From Planctomycetota bacterium (GTDB taxonomy: Bacteria > Planctomycetota > Planctomycetia > Pirellulales > Pirellulaceae): DNA of 64,000 bases. The notes beneath the pieces were generated by a model, which searched no databases, was not told the origin of the DNA, and saw nothing but the letters and a program-made list of their open reading frames with translations. Numbering within the stretch: position 1 is the stretch's first letter; each line of letters starts with the position of its first letter. The stretch covers positions 27,728 through 91,727 of the forward strand of contig CAUJHS010000067.1 in the NCBI GenBank assembly GCA_963204915.1. Direction: 5' to 3'. Shown here one piece after another: positions 36,614 to 45,309 of the stretch. The translations under genes were made by a program, and so were the position numbers.

Positions 36614-37486
36614 TTACTCAAACGTGACGCGGGCGTGGTTCTTCAACTCGGGGAGTTGCGTGTTCTTAGCGTCATCGCTGAGCGGATTACCGGATAGATA
36701 GACTCGCCAGAATGGAGCAAATCGCTTTTCCCCTTCGGCGTCCTTCTTTGCCATTTCAAGCAACACGCTCAGATCAGCAATTTGATTGTTCTCTAAAAAG
36801 AGATACTTGAGCTCGGTCATCTCTTTGATTGGCGAAAGGTCGCTAATCTGATTCTCTTTGAGTCCGAGTGACGACAAGTCCTTCAATCCAGCCAAAGGCG
36901 CCAGATTACTCACCTGGTTTTGGTCAAGATACAACGACCACAACTTCGTTAAGCCTTTGATGGGTTCCAAGTCTTTAATTTGGTTGTGGGAGAGATAGAG
37001 CGAACGCAAGTTCTCCAATTTTGCCAAGGGCGCCAAATCGGCAATCTGGTTGTTCTCAAGTTGCAGGTACTGAAGGCGCGTCAGTTCGGCAAGGGAGGCG
37101 AGGTCGACAATCTGATTCTTCGCCAGGTTGAGCGACTGAAGGTTCTTTAAGTCCTTGATTGAAGCAAGGTTCGAGATTTCGTTGCCTTCCAGATCAAGCA
37201 ACGCTAGACTACGGCACTTCTCAAGCCCCGTTAGGTCCTTGATTCCTTTATTTTTTCCGGTGATGGTGGAGATGTTTTCAACGTCCGCATCGGTCAGCGG
37301 TTGATCATTATTACGTTTCTCGAAAACATATTGACGAACAACGGATTCGAGAGCTTTGTCAGGAAAAATGCTGGCTGGCGCTGCGGGTTGCGCTGGCTCT
37401 TCCTTTTTTTCCTCTTGCCCGCGTAATGGCGCAACGCTTAGCAATAAGCCGAACATCGCCAGGTGAACGACCAACAAATACTTCAT
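36614..37486 (-). CDS. Exported leucine-rich-repeat protein
   Basis: A 290-residue product with a signal peptide (MKYLLVVHLAMFGLLLSVAP), an acidic linker, a short helical cap and about eight internalin-type 22-residue repeats of the form LxxLxxLxLxxNQIxDLxPL (residues ~85-245). The final repeat is interrupted by a charged segment (KKDAEGEKRFAPF). Such solenoids bind proteins or glycans; the partner is unknown. The ATG at 37486 follows AAGGAA. The gene is convergent with the DUF1501 gene and lies behind sdhB, which runs in the same direction 309 bp upstream. Confidence 0.88.
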   Translation of the reverse strand: MKYLLVVHLAMFGLLLSVAPLRGQEEKKEEPAQPAAPASIFPDKALESVVRQYVFEKRNNDQPLTDADVENISTITGKNKGIKDLTGLEKCRSLALLDLEGNEISNLASIKDLKNLQSLNLAKNQIVDLASLAELTRLQYLQLENNQIADLAPLAKLENLRSLYLSHNQIKDLEPIKGLTKLWSLYLDQNQVSNLAPLAGLKDLSSLGLKENQISDLSPIKEMTELKYLFLENNQIADLSVLLEMAKKDAEGEKRFAPFWRVYLSGNPLSDDAKNTQLPELKNHARVTFE

Positions 37487-37795
37487 GGCGGGATTCCTTG
37501 TTGGGGAACTTAGAAGGTAGGAGATAAACCGCAGCCGGCTTACGCCGCACGCTGCGCTTTAGATTAGCTTGCAGCGCAGCAAGATTCCACCCTGGCGAAC
37601 GAGGAAAAATCAGCCCTCGCCGGGCGGCATTCTGGCAAAGTGCGCAATCGGAACGCCCAAGGCAAACGCTGTATCGTACGTACCCGCAGATCAACCTGAG
37701 CGGGTCAACGACAGTTATACGGCGCGGGCATCAAGAGAAACCGCCCGCGTACAGTGCGATTGTCTCGGCAATCGCATTTACGGTGAAATGCGGGC
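37487..37795. other. Intergenic region, sdhB end to LRR gene start
   Basis: 309 bp upstream of the leucine-rich-repeat gene and downstream of sdhB. Small inverted repeats around GCTGCGCTGCAAGC (~37560-37580) are visible, but no recognisable promoter, terminator or gene. Confidence 0.35.
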
Positions 37796-38647
37796 TTAGC
37801 GATCGAAGAATCGTTTGATGCGATGAATCGTCGCAGCACGTCCGGCGCGTGCTATGGATGTGGTCAGCGGTATCGACTTGGGACAAACGGCGACGCAGTT
37901 TTGTGCATTGCCGCATACCTGGATGCCCCCTTCCGCCGTTAGAGCGTCAAGCCGATTCGCTGCCGTCATTTTCCCAATGGGGTCGGCATTGAAGTAAACG
38001 ACTTGGCTGATTGCGTGCGCGCCAATAAACGACCGATCATAAGCAGCACTTTTGCGGCGTTCAAAATCGGCTTCGCTTTCGCCTTCACGTTGTTCAAGCT
38101 CGATCTTGCCGTATTGCGGGCACGCGTCCAAGCAGCAGCCGCAGCTCATGCACTCGCTTAACGGGTAACGCAGTTCTTGCGCGGCTTGCGACTGTTTGGG
38201 ACCGGGTCCCAGGTCATAATACCCGTCGACTCCGACCCATCCTTGAATCTTCGTGAGCGCACGAAAGAGTCGTGAGCGATCGACCATCAAGTCTCGGATG
38301 ACCGGGAACTTGGTCATGGGTTGCAGTTCGATGCCGTCTGGCTGCTCTTCGAGCAAACGATCGACGATCGCCGAACACGACTGGCGAACTCGTCCATTCA
38401 CCACCATGGTGCAGGCGCCGCAAACCTCTTCCAGGCAATTGCAGTCCCAGGCGACCGGGGTAACTTTCTTGCCGTCCGCCGTGACGGGGCGCGCCGCAAT
38501 CTTTTGAAGCACGCTAATTACGTTCATATCGGGCTCGTAGTTCACCCGGTGACGTTCCCAATAACTGGGCTGACCAGGGCCGTCTTGACGAAGAATCCGG
38601 ACTTCGAAGGACTCGGGCGTTGCGCTGTGGGGAGCGTGATCGGCCAT
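37796..38647 (-). CDS. sdhB: Succinate dehydrogenase iron-sulfur subunit
   Basis: A 283-residue electron-transfer subunit of respiratory complex II. The N-terminal 2Fe-2S ligands are CNCLEEVCGACTM with a further Cys in RQSC. The C-terminal clusters are ECMSCGCCLDACPQYG and CGNAQNCVAVCPKSIPLT, giving the [4Fe-4S] and [3Fe-4S] sites. It passes electrons from the SdhA flavin to the membrane subunit. The ATG at 38647 is at the domain start; the longer open frame upstream overlaps sdhA. It is the last gene of sdhCAB, 97 bp after sdhA. Confidence 0.94.
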   Translation of the reverse strand: MADHAPHSATPESFEVRILRQDGPGQPSYWERHRVNYEPDMNVISVLQKIAARPVTADGKKVTPVAWDCNCLEEVCGACTMVVNGRVRQSCSAIVDRLLEEQPDGIELQPMTKFPVIRDLMVDRSRLFRALTKIQGWVGVDGYYDLGPGPKQSQAAQELRYPLSECMSCGCCLDACPQYGKIELEQREGESEADFERRKSAAYDRSFIGAHAISQVVYFNADPIGKMTAANRLDALTAEGGIQVCGNAQNCVAVCPKSIPLTTSIARAGRAATIHRIKRFFDR

Positions 38648-38744
38648 GTTTTCTCGTACAAGTTCAGTCGCGTCCGGACTAAGGACGCGGGGAAATAGAG
38701 TCTCGCGCGATGCTCGCTTTTTCGATCCAGGAAATGAACTTTGC

Positions 38745-40769
38745 TTAGTTTGCCGCCACGGAGGCTGCCGTCTTTCGAGCGTGGCCGCCGTTATCGTCAG
38801 CATGCCCCGAGGCCGCTTCCTTCTTTTTGGACTGGCGTTCTTTCCAAACCTTCTCAATCATTTCGCCACCAACGATCCCATACAATCGCGGCCGCGGTGG
38901 AATGAGCGACGTGTCAACGTCTTCATAACTCAACACGGGTTCTTCCTCGTTCCACCAGGCGATGGTGGACTTCAACCAGGTGCGGTTGTTGTGTTCAAAC
39001 CGATCGCACCATTCCTCGGCTTGTTTTTGACGTCCGGCCTCATCGGTGGCGGTAATGCCGGGCATTTCAAAGTCGGGCTTGTAATGAGCGCCGCGGCATT
39101 CGTCGCGCTGCAAGGCGCCTTTGACAATGGTCTTGGCCAACGGGAACATGTCGAGTAACGCTTTCGTGAACACGACGTTCTGGTTGGTCCATTGGCCCGT
39201 ATCGGAGAGTGAACAATGCTTGGCGCGTTCGTGGAGCTCGGAAACCTTTTGGTACGCGTCGTGAAGTTGGTTGTTATAACGGACCACGGTCGCGTAGCGC
39301 GTCATGACATCGCCCAGCTCTTGATGAATCAGGTAGGGGTTTTCTTTCCCACCGGGGCGCCGCAGCAATTCGTCGTGCCGGTCTTGATGGTGTTTGACTG
39401 CGTTTGTGTAAAGTGAGGCCGGTTGATCGGCGGCCGAACCGCCGGCCAACGACTTCATGTGATTCTCGATGCATGGACCCACGAACAACCCGGCGAAGAT
39501 ACAACTTAACAGTGAGTTGGCGCCCAGCCGGTTCGCTCCGTGATATTGATAGTCACATTCACCAATGGCGTACAAACCGTTAATGTTCGTGGCCTGATTG
39601 GCTGGCGAGCCTGGCTCGAGGCCGCCGTCCGCACTACGATGGTAATTGGCCCACAAACCACCCATCGAATAGTGGACCGCGGGGAAAATCTTCATCGGAT
39701 GTTCGCGGGGGTCAATCCCTTGGAACTTCTCGTAGATCTCAAGAATGCCGCCGAGCTTGCGGTCAAGTTCATGCCGGGCGATGTGCGTCAGGTCCAAGTA
39801 AACGCACAACCGATCCCGCTCGACGCTCAGCCCTTCGTTCACACAGATATCGAAAATCTCGCGCGTGGCGATGTCGCGCGGAACGAGATTGCCATACTTA
39901 GGATAGCGTTCTTCGAGGAAGTAGTAACGTTCGTTTTGTGGAATTGAACGGGGATCGCGGGGATCCTGAGGAGTTCGCGGCACCCAAACGCGGCCACCTT
40001 CACCGCGAGCCGACTCGCTCATCAAACGCAGCTTGTCGGCGCCGGGAATCGCTGTGGGATGCACCTGAATGAACTCACCGTTTCCGTACTTAGCGCCAGC
40101 CTGGAAGCAGCGGCTCGCAGCGCTTCCATTGCAGGCCATCGACATGGTGCTTCGCCCGTAGATCAAACCGGGCCCGCCCGAGGCGACGATTACGGCGTCG
40201 GCGGGGAAGGCGCGAATCTCCATGTCGAACAGGTTTTGCCCCACACAGCCGCGGCATACTCCATTCGCGTCGATAATTGGACCGAGGAAATCCCAGAATT
40301 CGTACTTGGTGATCTTCCCTGCGGCGGTCCAGCGGCGTACTTGCTCGTCCAGCGCGTAGAGAATCTGTTGACCCGTGGTGGCGCCGGCGAATGCGGTGCG
40401 TTTGTACAGCGTACCGCCGAACCGTCGACGATCGAGGTAGCCCTCGACCGTGCGATTAAACGGCACGCCAAGCCGGTCAAGCAATTCGATGATCTTCGGC
40501 GCCCAATACGCCATTTCCTTAACAGGCGGCTGGTGCTGAAGAAAGTCGCCCCCGTACACGGAGTCGTCGAAATGCTTCCACTCGTCATCGCCCGACTGGC
40601 GGGTTACTTCGTTAACGCTGTTGATGCCGCCTTGGGCGCAAACGCTGTGTGACCGTTTCACCGGCGTTAGGCTCATTAAGTCGACATTGATGTCGAGTTC
40701 GGCCAGTTTCATGGCGGCGGAAAGTCCTGCCAAACCACCGCCGATTATCATGACCCGTTGCTTCGCCAT
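38745..40769 (-). CDS. sdhA: Succinate dehydrogenase flavoprotein subunit
   Basis: The 674-residue catalytic subunit oxidises succinate to fumarate with covalently bound FAD. The Rossmann start is VMIIGGGLAGLSAAMKL; the FAD-linking His lies in SHSVCAQGGINS. The substrate site includes HPTAIPG and the RGEGGR stretch. ANRLGANSLLSC and the C-terminal RDECRGAHYKPDF complete the family pattern. Length and motif details match the B. subtilis / epsilon-proteobacterial type (larger, with SdhC-only anchor) rather than E. coli. Operon order is sdhC-sdhA-sdhB. Confidence 0.95.
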   Translation of the reverse strand: MAKQRVMIIGGGLAGLSAAMKLAELDINVDLMSLTPVKRSHSVCAQGGINSVNEVTRQSGDDEWKHFDDSVYGGDFLQHQPPVKEMAYWAPKIIELLDRLGVPFNRTVEGYLDRRRFGGTLYKRTAFAGATTGQQILYALDEQVRRWTAAGKITKYEFWDFLGPIIDANGVCRGCVGQNLFDMEIRAFPADAVIVASGGPGLIYGRSTMSMACNGSAASRCFQAGAKYGNGEFIQVHPTAIPGADKLRLMSESARGEGGRVWVPRTPQDPRDPRSIPQNERYYFLEERYPKYGNLVPRDIATREIFDICVNEGLSVERDRLCVYLDLTHIARHELDRKLGGILEIYEKFQGIDPREHPMKIFPAVHYSMGGLWANYHRSADGGLEPGSPANQATNINGLYAIGECDYQYHGANRLGANSLLSCIFAGLFVGPCIENHMKSLAGGSAADQPASLYTNAVKHHQDRHDELLRRPGGKENPYLIHQELGDVMTRYATVVRYNNQLHDAYQKVSELHERAKHCSLSDTGQWTNQNVVFTKALLDMFPLAKTIVKGALQRDECRGAHYKPDFEMPGITATDEAGRQKQAEEWCDRFEHNNRTWLKSTIAWWNEEEPVLSYEDVDTSLIPPRPRLYGIVGGEMIEKVWKERQSKKKEAASGHADDNGGHARKTAASVAAN

Positions 40770-40864
40770 AACGCGGCCTTATCTAAAATTGGTTCGCTCA
40801 GATACGTGAGCGACGAAGTGCAAAATGCTTCGACGCGCGGCTGCGCGACAAAGTATTCGATCAT

Positions 40865-41704
40865 CTAGAATTTCGTGGATTCCGCCGCATCGTCGGCGGC
40901 GGCGTTGGTGTGATTGTCTGCCGGCGCGCTCTTAATGTTCACTTCTTCCTGCGTGATCAACCCGTCGCGAAGGCGCGCTTCCATCATGCGCGCTTCCGTC
41001 TCGCGCGCTTCGTCAATTTTGACCGTGTACATGCCGTATAAGGAGCCCATGCTTACCACGGCCAAAAGAATTCCGAATGCAGCGCACCCCGTCAGGGCCC
41101 GGCGCATGGCATTGGGGGTGGTCCATAAGCCCCAGGTAACACCCATCGACCACAAACCATTGGCCAAATGGTAGACACACGCCAAAACACCCACCACGTA
41201 GATCAGTAACGCAATCGGGCTTTGGAGCGCAAGTGCGGCCGACGACGCGGCGTTATAGGGACGGAAATTCGCGCCCCCCAGCCGGCCGGAGACATTCTCG
41301 TGCCACCATTCCGCGTGGAACCAACCATGCATGTGAAACACGTGATACGCGATGAACGCAAAGGCGATCAAGCCGGTCACACGCTGCATGGTGTACCGAA
41401 AATTGCTCGTGTAACCGTACGACGCGTTATTCGGCAGCATTTCGGCCGTGATAAACAGACCGATCACGCCGTGAAAAATGATCGGCAAGAAGATGAAAAC
41501 CCACTCGACGAGAGGGAGTACAGCCCCCAAGGTGTGAATCTGATATACGGCGGCTTGAAATTTACCAGGTCCGTCCAAAACCGAGGCGTTCGTGACCAGA
41601 TGGACGACCATGTAAGCGCCCACCGGAATCAGACCTGTCAAAGAATGAAGGCGCCGGATGAGGAATTCGTGACGCCCCCAAAAAGAGGATGTTGCGTCGG
41701 TCAC
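40865..41704 (-). CDS. sdhC: Succinate dehydrogenase cytochrome b558 subunit
   Basis: A 279-residue membrane anchor with five hydrophobic helices, the single-subunit dihaem type (as in B. subtilis SdhC). Candidate haem ligands are His in RRLHSLTG, VVHLVTN, IIFHGVIG, AYHVFHMH and CVYHLANG. A ~45-residue Ala/Glu-rich tail follows the last helix. It hands electrons to quinone (menaquinone by family). The GTG at 41704 is preceded by AAAGGACG. It is the first gene of sdhCAB, with a promoter ~60 bp upstream. Confidence 0.92.
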   Translation of the reverse strand: MTDATSSFWGRHEFLIRRLHSLTGLIPVGAYMVVHLVTNASVLDGPGKFQAAVYQIHTLGAVLPLVEWVFIFLPIIFHGVIGLFITAEMLPNNASYGYTSNFRYTMQRVTGLIAFAFIAYHVFHMHGWFHAEWWHENVSGRLGGANFRPYNAASSAALALQSPIALLIYVVGVLACVYHLANGLWSMGVTWGLWTTPNAMRRALTGCAAFGILLAVVSMGSLYGMYTVKIDEARETEARMMEARLRDGLITQEEVNIKSAPADNHTNAAADDAAESTKF

Positions 41705-42143
41705 AGGCGTCCTTTCTGAGATGAAAGCCGTGGCAAAGGCCGTATTTGTTCGCTTCCATCAACAGTATAGGGATGCCGCGGTTGGTGACAACTACCCCAC
41801 ATCGTCTTGGAACGGCAGTCTTTGCACGTCGGATCGCGTTGCCCGCCGTTTAGACACACGCTGCCAAAATGACGTATCTTTAGCGCATCCAACGTTGACG
41901 GGCCGAGCGAAAACTTGACTTTTCCCCGCCTCCGCGTTTTGATAAAAGTTCAAGCAGTGAAATGACTTAATAGATATTTGTTGTGGCGTAAACCAGGGAA
42001 ATTAACGCAAGGAACGCAATTTGCTTTTCTGCAAACGCGTGGTCCGACGGTGAACCTATACCGCGACGACACTCGTCCTGCCAAGAATTCCCTCCAGCGT
42101 TGATCGGGCGCAAAAACGTAAATGCACCTTAAGGCATAGGCCT
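41705..42143. other. Divergent intergenic region, sdhC / receiver gene
   Basis: 439 bp. It holds the sdh promoter at 41765-41792 (minus strand). The rest, including an AT-rich part around 41940-42000, shows no gene; the promoter for the receiver gene was not identified. Confidence 0.4.
41765..41792 (-). promoter_or_regulatory. Putative sigma70-type promoter of sdhCAB
   Basis: On the minus strand TTGTCA (41792-41787) and TATACT (41770-41765) are separated by 16 bp, ending ~60 bp before the sdhC start codon. Good consensus and position. Confidence 0.5.
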
Positions 42144-42551
42144 ATGCTGGCGTCTCCTCCAACCCTGCTCATCACCGACGACGATCGCGATTTCCGCGAG
42201 ACGTTGCAAAATATCTTTGAACCTCGTGGTTTTCAGACCGTATTGGCGTCTGACGGACGCGAGGCGCTGGATGTGCTGCAATGCCAACGGGTCCATTTGA
42301 TGTTACTGGACATGCACATGCCGCGTCTCACCGGCTTGGAAACGCTTCGGTTAGTCCGGCAACTGTCCTCGCCGCTTCCCTGTATCCTGATTTCCGCAGG
42401 CTTGAACCCTACGCTGATTGAACAAGCGCGGCAGGCGAAGGCGTATTCGGTCCTCTCTAAACCGGTAGGATTTCGCGAGTTAACAAGCGTGGTCAATCTG
42501 GCGCTCCGCGAAGTTTACAATTGGCCCGATTCAAGCACTCCGCACGACTAG
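42144..42551 (+). CDS. Stand-alone response-regulator receiver protein
   Basis: A 135-residue protein that is only a receiver (REC) domain. It has the acidic pocket ITDDDRDF (D12-D14), the phospho-acceptor D56 in MLLDMHMP, a switch Ser in CILISAG and the conserved Lys in VLSKPVGF. No output domain follows, so it acts by protein contact, like CheY or Spo0F. No histidine kinase lies nearby. The protein starts at 42144 close to a beta-helix gene that follows after 71 bp; any link between them is unproven. Confidence 0.9.
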   Translation: MLASPPTLLITDDDRDFRETLQNIFEPRGFQTVLASDGREALDVLQCQRVHLMLLDMHMPRLTGLETLRLVRQLSSPLPCILISAGLNPTLIEQARQAKAYSVLSKPVGFRELTSVVNLALREVYNWPDSSTPHD

Positions 42552-42622
42552 CATCGGGTTTGCGGCGCATCCCATGGCCTCATGCTACGTTTGAGAGTTC
42601 ATTCCTCTCGGAGGCTTGGTCA

Positions 42623-43564
42623 ATGCACGCACGAATAGGCTTGTTCGTTTTTGTGGCTTTGGGATTGGTCGTATTCACCGCACCCCGCGCGACATGGGGT
42701 CGTGACATCTTTGTCGATAATGTCGGCGGCGATGATCGCCTTCCCGGCGATGGGCCGCGCGCCTTTGGCGCATCGGGGCCGTGTCGCACGATTGCAAGGG
42801 CGCTTCGTGCTGCGGAAAAAGGTGATCGAATCATCTTGGCCAATACTGGGCAACCCTATTTCGAAAGCATCACCTTCCACAGCGGCCGACATAGCGGTCA
42901 GCCGGGACGGCCCTTTGTACTTGAGGGCAATGGCGCCACGCTGGCAGGTACGGCGCTGATTCCCTCGGAAAGGTGGGAGCCGTTTACCGAGCGGATCTTT
43001 CGTTTTGCACCAGAACTCAAGTCGTTTCAGCAACTCTACCTTGATGGCGTCCCCTTAATTCAGCGACAAACGACGGATGGTGGTCCGCTACCCGATTTAC
43101 AGCCATTGGAATGGTGCTTGTTCCGGGGCGCAATCTATTTCCGCCCCGAGGACACACTTCTTCCGTCCGAGTACGCCCTGGAATACGCCGTGCACCCAGT
43201 TGGAATCACCCTCTACGAGGTACGGCACGTGGTCGTTAGCAATCTGATTGTCCAGGGATTTCACCTCGATGGCGTTAATGCACACGATAACGCATTTGAA
43301 ATAACGCTTAGCGGCCTGAATTGCCGCGGAAATGGGCGAAGTGGGATCTCCGTGGGAGGAGCTTCGCGGGTAAAGATCGATGCGTGTTTGGCGGGCAATA
43401 ATGGCGTCGCGCAGGTTCGAACCGAAGGGTTTTCGCAAACCGTGATCGCTAACAGCGACCTGATTGGAAATACAGCTCCTCCGCTTGTGCAAGAGGGGGG
43501 AGATGTTGTGATTCAGAACCCGCCCCCGGCCGACCCAACGCCGGCGTCCGAGGCCGCGCCGTAA
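42623..43564 (+). CDS. Exported right-handed beta-helix protein
   Basis: A 313-residue product with a signal peptide (GLFVFVALGLVVFTAPRATWG) and a parallel beta-helix fold of the pectate-lyase-like (NosD/DUF1565) type. ASGPCRTIARALRAAEKGDRI is the usual first turn; later turns read HVVVSNLIVQGFHLDGVNAH and ITLSGLNCRGNGRSGISVGG. Such proteins bind or cleave polysaccharides; no catalytic residues are identifiable. A Pro/Ala-rich tail follows. The ATG at 42623 has a GGAGG at 42610-42614. The palindromic repeat lies just downstream. Confidence 0.82.
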   Translation: MHARIGLFVFVALGLVVFTAPRATWGRDIFVDNVGGDDRLPGDGPRAFGASGPCRTIARALRAAEKGDRIILANTGQPYFESITFHSGRHSGQPGRPFVLEGNGATLAGTALIPSERWEPFTERIFRFAPELKSFQQLYLDGVPLIQRQTTDGGPLPDLQPLEWCLFRGAIYFRPEDTLLPSEYALEYAVHPVGITLYEVRHVVVSNLIVQGFHLDGVNAHDNAFEITLSGLNCRGNGRSGISVGGASRVKIDACLAGNNGVAQVRTEGFSQTVIANSDLIGNTAPPLVQEGGDVVIQNPPPADPTPASEAAP

Positions 43565-43605
43565 TGAGCAAATGGCGTTTGGCGCCAAAAAACGTCGGCT
43601 TTAGA

Positions 43606-43727
43606 TGGCGTTTCACGCAGGTGTAATGCCTTCAATGTGGTGCGCTCGCTCCGCGAGTGCCAGAAACCACTTGCGGCGCGAGTAGCCCACATGGAAGAAG
43701 TCATCACACCTCGATGAAATACGCTTT
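43606..43727. repeat. Dispersed imperfect palindrome, copy 2
   Basis: This ~122 bp element is the reverse-oriented partner of 7310-7430. It shares GCGTTTCACGCAGGTGTAATG at the left and the complement of GCGTATTTCATCGAGGTGTG at the right, plus the central CTCGCTCCGCGAGTG arm. It lies between the beta-helix gene and the stop of the flippase-like gene (43734). Middle portions of the two copies have diverged while ends and hairpin arms are kept. Confidence 0.75.
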
Positions 43728-43733
43728 AGCAAA

Positions 43734-44837
43734 CTAGGTTGCTTCACCAACATTTGCTTCTCGATGCGCTTCCTGGATGAGGCTTTTTACCTCGCGCCTT
43801 GAGACTAGGTAATAGGCGACGCCGATCGTTGCGATGAATAGCGTGATCACGCGAAACGTCAAGGCGATGACGAATCCTTGGCTTTCGGCCGTGCTTTCCG
43901 GCGAAACACGTCGGTAGAGAAAGTCGAGCGCGATTTCGTAGGCGCCCAACCCGCCCGGGAGAGGAACCGAGCCAAAAGCGTTGGCCATGGGAGAAACCAC
44001 CAAGTGGGTGGTAAAACTTGGAGCTTGACCGGGGAGGCCATGAGCGATGAGGTAAATGGCCAGTGCTAACAACCCGTGCACGGCCAGACTCATCACAACC
44101 GTAATGATCAGCACGTGGATGCGCCGGCGGTACATTCGAACCGCATCGATCAAATGGGTTACGGTCTTTCCGATTTTTGGCGTGCTTGCCAACGTGTCCC
44201 AAATGGGGCTTGTCGTGAAGCCAGGGAGCAACAAGACCGCAAACCCGACACATCCTGCGAGGGTGCAGCCGATCGCGATGTGGCACACGGTTTGGATCGT
44301 TTGAAGTCCCTGCGGATCACGGGCTTCGACGTTGCTCCAATCAATCGCAAAGTACGCGCAGGATACGAGCAGGAAAAGTGAAAAGAGTCCGAAAATTCGG
44401 TCCACAACGACGGTTGCGACCGCAACGGCGCCCCTCCCTGGATTTTGCCTGGCCACGAACACGGCGCGAATCGCGTCGCCGCCCACGATTCCGAGCGTAA
44501 AGAAATTTAATAAATACCCGATGAACCCAAGGCGGAACGCCTCGCGCAGGGAAAAGGGAAGTTCGACCGCTCGCACCAACAAGAACCAACGAATAATCGT
44601 GGTGGAAACGGCCGCTAAGGTCACGCCCAATGCGCCGGCAAGTAGCCACCAGTTCTTTGGCTGGGTCCGAAGTTGATGAAAACTGTCATCGCCAGCCGCC
44701 TTGGAGAATAAATACGCAAGCAGGGCGCCGGAAAGCCCAACTTTTAAGACCGCGGCGATCCAACGACGAACGGCGCGCGATTGCGGTTGGGTGACGGGCA
44801 TACGTTTTGCGATTCTGTGCGAACCTGGAAGTGTCAT
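43734..44837 (-). CDS. Flippase-like membrane protein (LPG-synthase TM / UPF0104 family)
   Basis: A 367-residue polytopic membrane protein with about eight helices, of the family that includes the membrane domain of lysylphosphatidylglycerol synthase and glycosyltransferase-linked flippases (AglD2/YbhN-like). Family features are the LGFIGYLLNFFTLGIVGGDAIRA segment, the VVVDRIFGLFSL helix and LPGGLGAYEIAL near the C-terminus. It probably moves or binds lipid intermediates; no lysyl-transferase domain is attached. Start ATG at 44837, with 44801 an alternative. Its stop adjoins palindrome copy 2. Confidence 0.85.
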   Translation of the reverse strand: MTLPGSHRIAKRMPVTQPQSRAVRRWIAAVLKVGLSGALLAYLFSKAAGDDSFHQLRTQPKNWWLLAGALGVTLAAVSTTIIRWFLLVRAVELPFSLREAFRLGFIGYLLNFFTLGIVGGDAIRAVFVARQNPGRGAVAVATVVVDRIFGLFSLFLLVSCAYFAIDWSNVEARDPQGLQTIQTVCHIAIGCTLAGCVGFAVLLLPGFTTSPIWDTLASTPKIGKTVTHLIDAVRMYRRRIHVLIITVVMSLAVHGLLALAIYLIAHGLPGQAPSFTTHLVVSPMANAFGSVPLPGGLGAYEIALDFLYRRVSPESTAESQGFVIALTFRVITLFIATIGVAYYLVSRREVKSLIQEAHREANVGEAT

Positions 44838-44883
44838 CGTTGTCGTAACTTACATGAACCTGCGCGAGCCGTCGCGTCCCGCC

Positions 44884-44912
44884 TTGACGGGTTTTCAGAC
44901 CGCGGGTAACTT
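44884..44912 (+). promoter_or_regulatory. Putative promoter of tRNA-Ala
   Basis: TTGACG (44884-44889) and TAACTT (44907-44912) with a 17 bp spacer, 48 bp upstream of the tRNA. Confidence 0.4.
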
Positions 44913-44959
44913 GATTGGAGTGTTGGACGCCCCACCGTTCCATCATAGTTCAAGCTGTC

Positions 44960-45035
<76 letters not shown>

Positions 45036-45044
45036 TGAAATCGT

Positions 45045-45086
45045 AACAGCTCGCCGCACTCGATTGCGACGAGCTGTTTCTCTTTT
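45045..45086 (+). terminator. Terminator after tRNA-Ala
   Basis: AACAGCTCG (45045-45053) pairs with CGAGCTGTT (45070-45078), followed by the T-rich TCTCTTTT. Confidence 0.8.
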
Positions 45087-45197
45087 GATGACAATGCTTT
45101 GCGCGTGATGAGCATTGCAGTTGATCAGGTTCAAACAGCCGCTTGCGCTCGGCCCACCGAAACAGTCATTGGCCGTAACTTGTTTCCGGATAAGGAA

Positions 45198-45223
45198 GTG
45201 CGGAGTTCAAATCCCGTCGCTAC
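45198..45223 (+). other. Possible decayed tRNA T-arm fragment
   Basis: The stretch GCGGAGTTCAAATCCCGT contains a T-loop (TTCAAAT) and would form a perfect five-pair T-arm if one A were removed. No cloverleaf can be built around it. It may be a tRNA 3'-end scar from integration near tRNA-Ala, or chance. Confidence 0.35.
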
Positions 45224-45309
45224 TTTCGCCGCTGTCGAAGGATTGTTGCGACTCGCCATAGGGGGTCGAACGACAAAAAGGGTACGTAGGGGCTGGGACG
45301 ACCTCAGAA

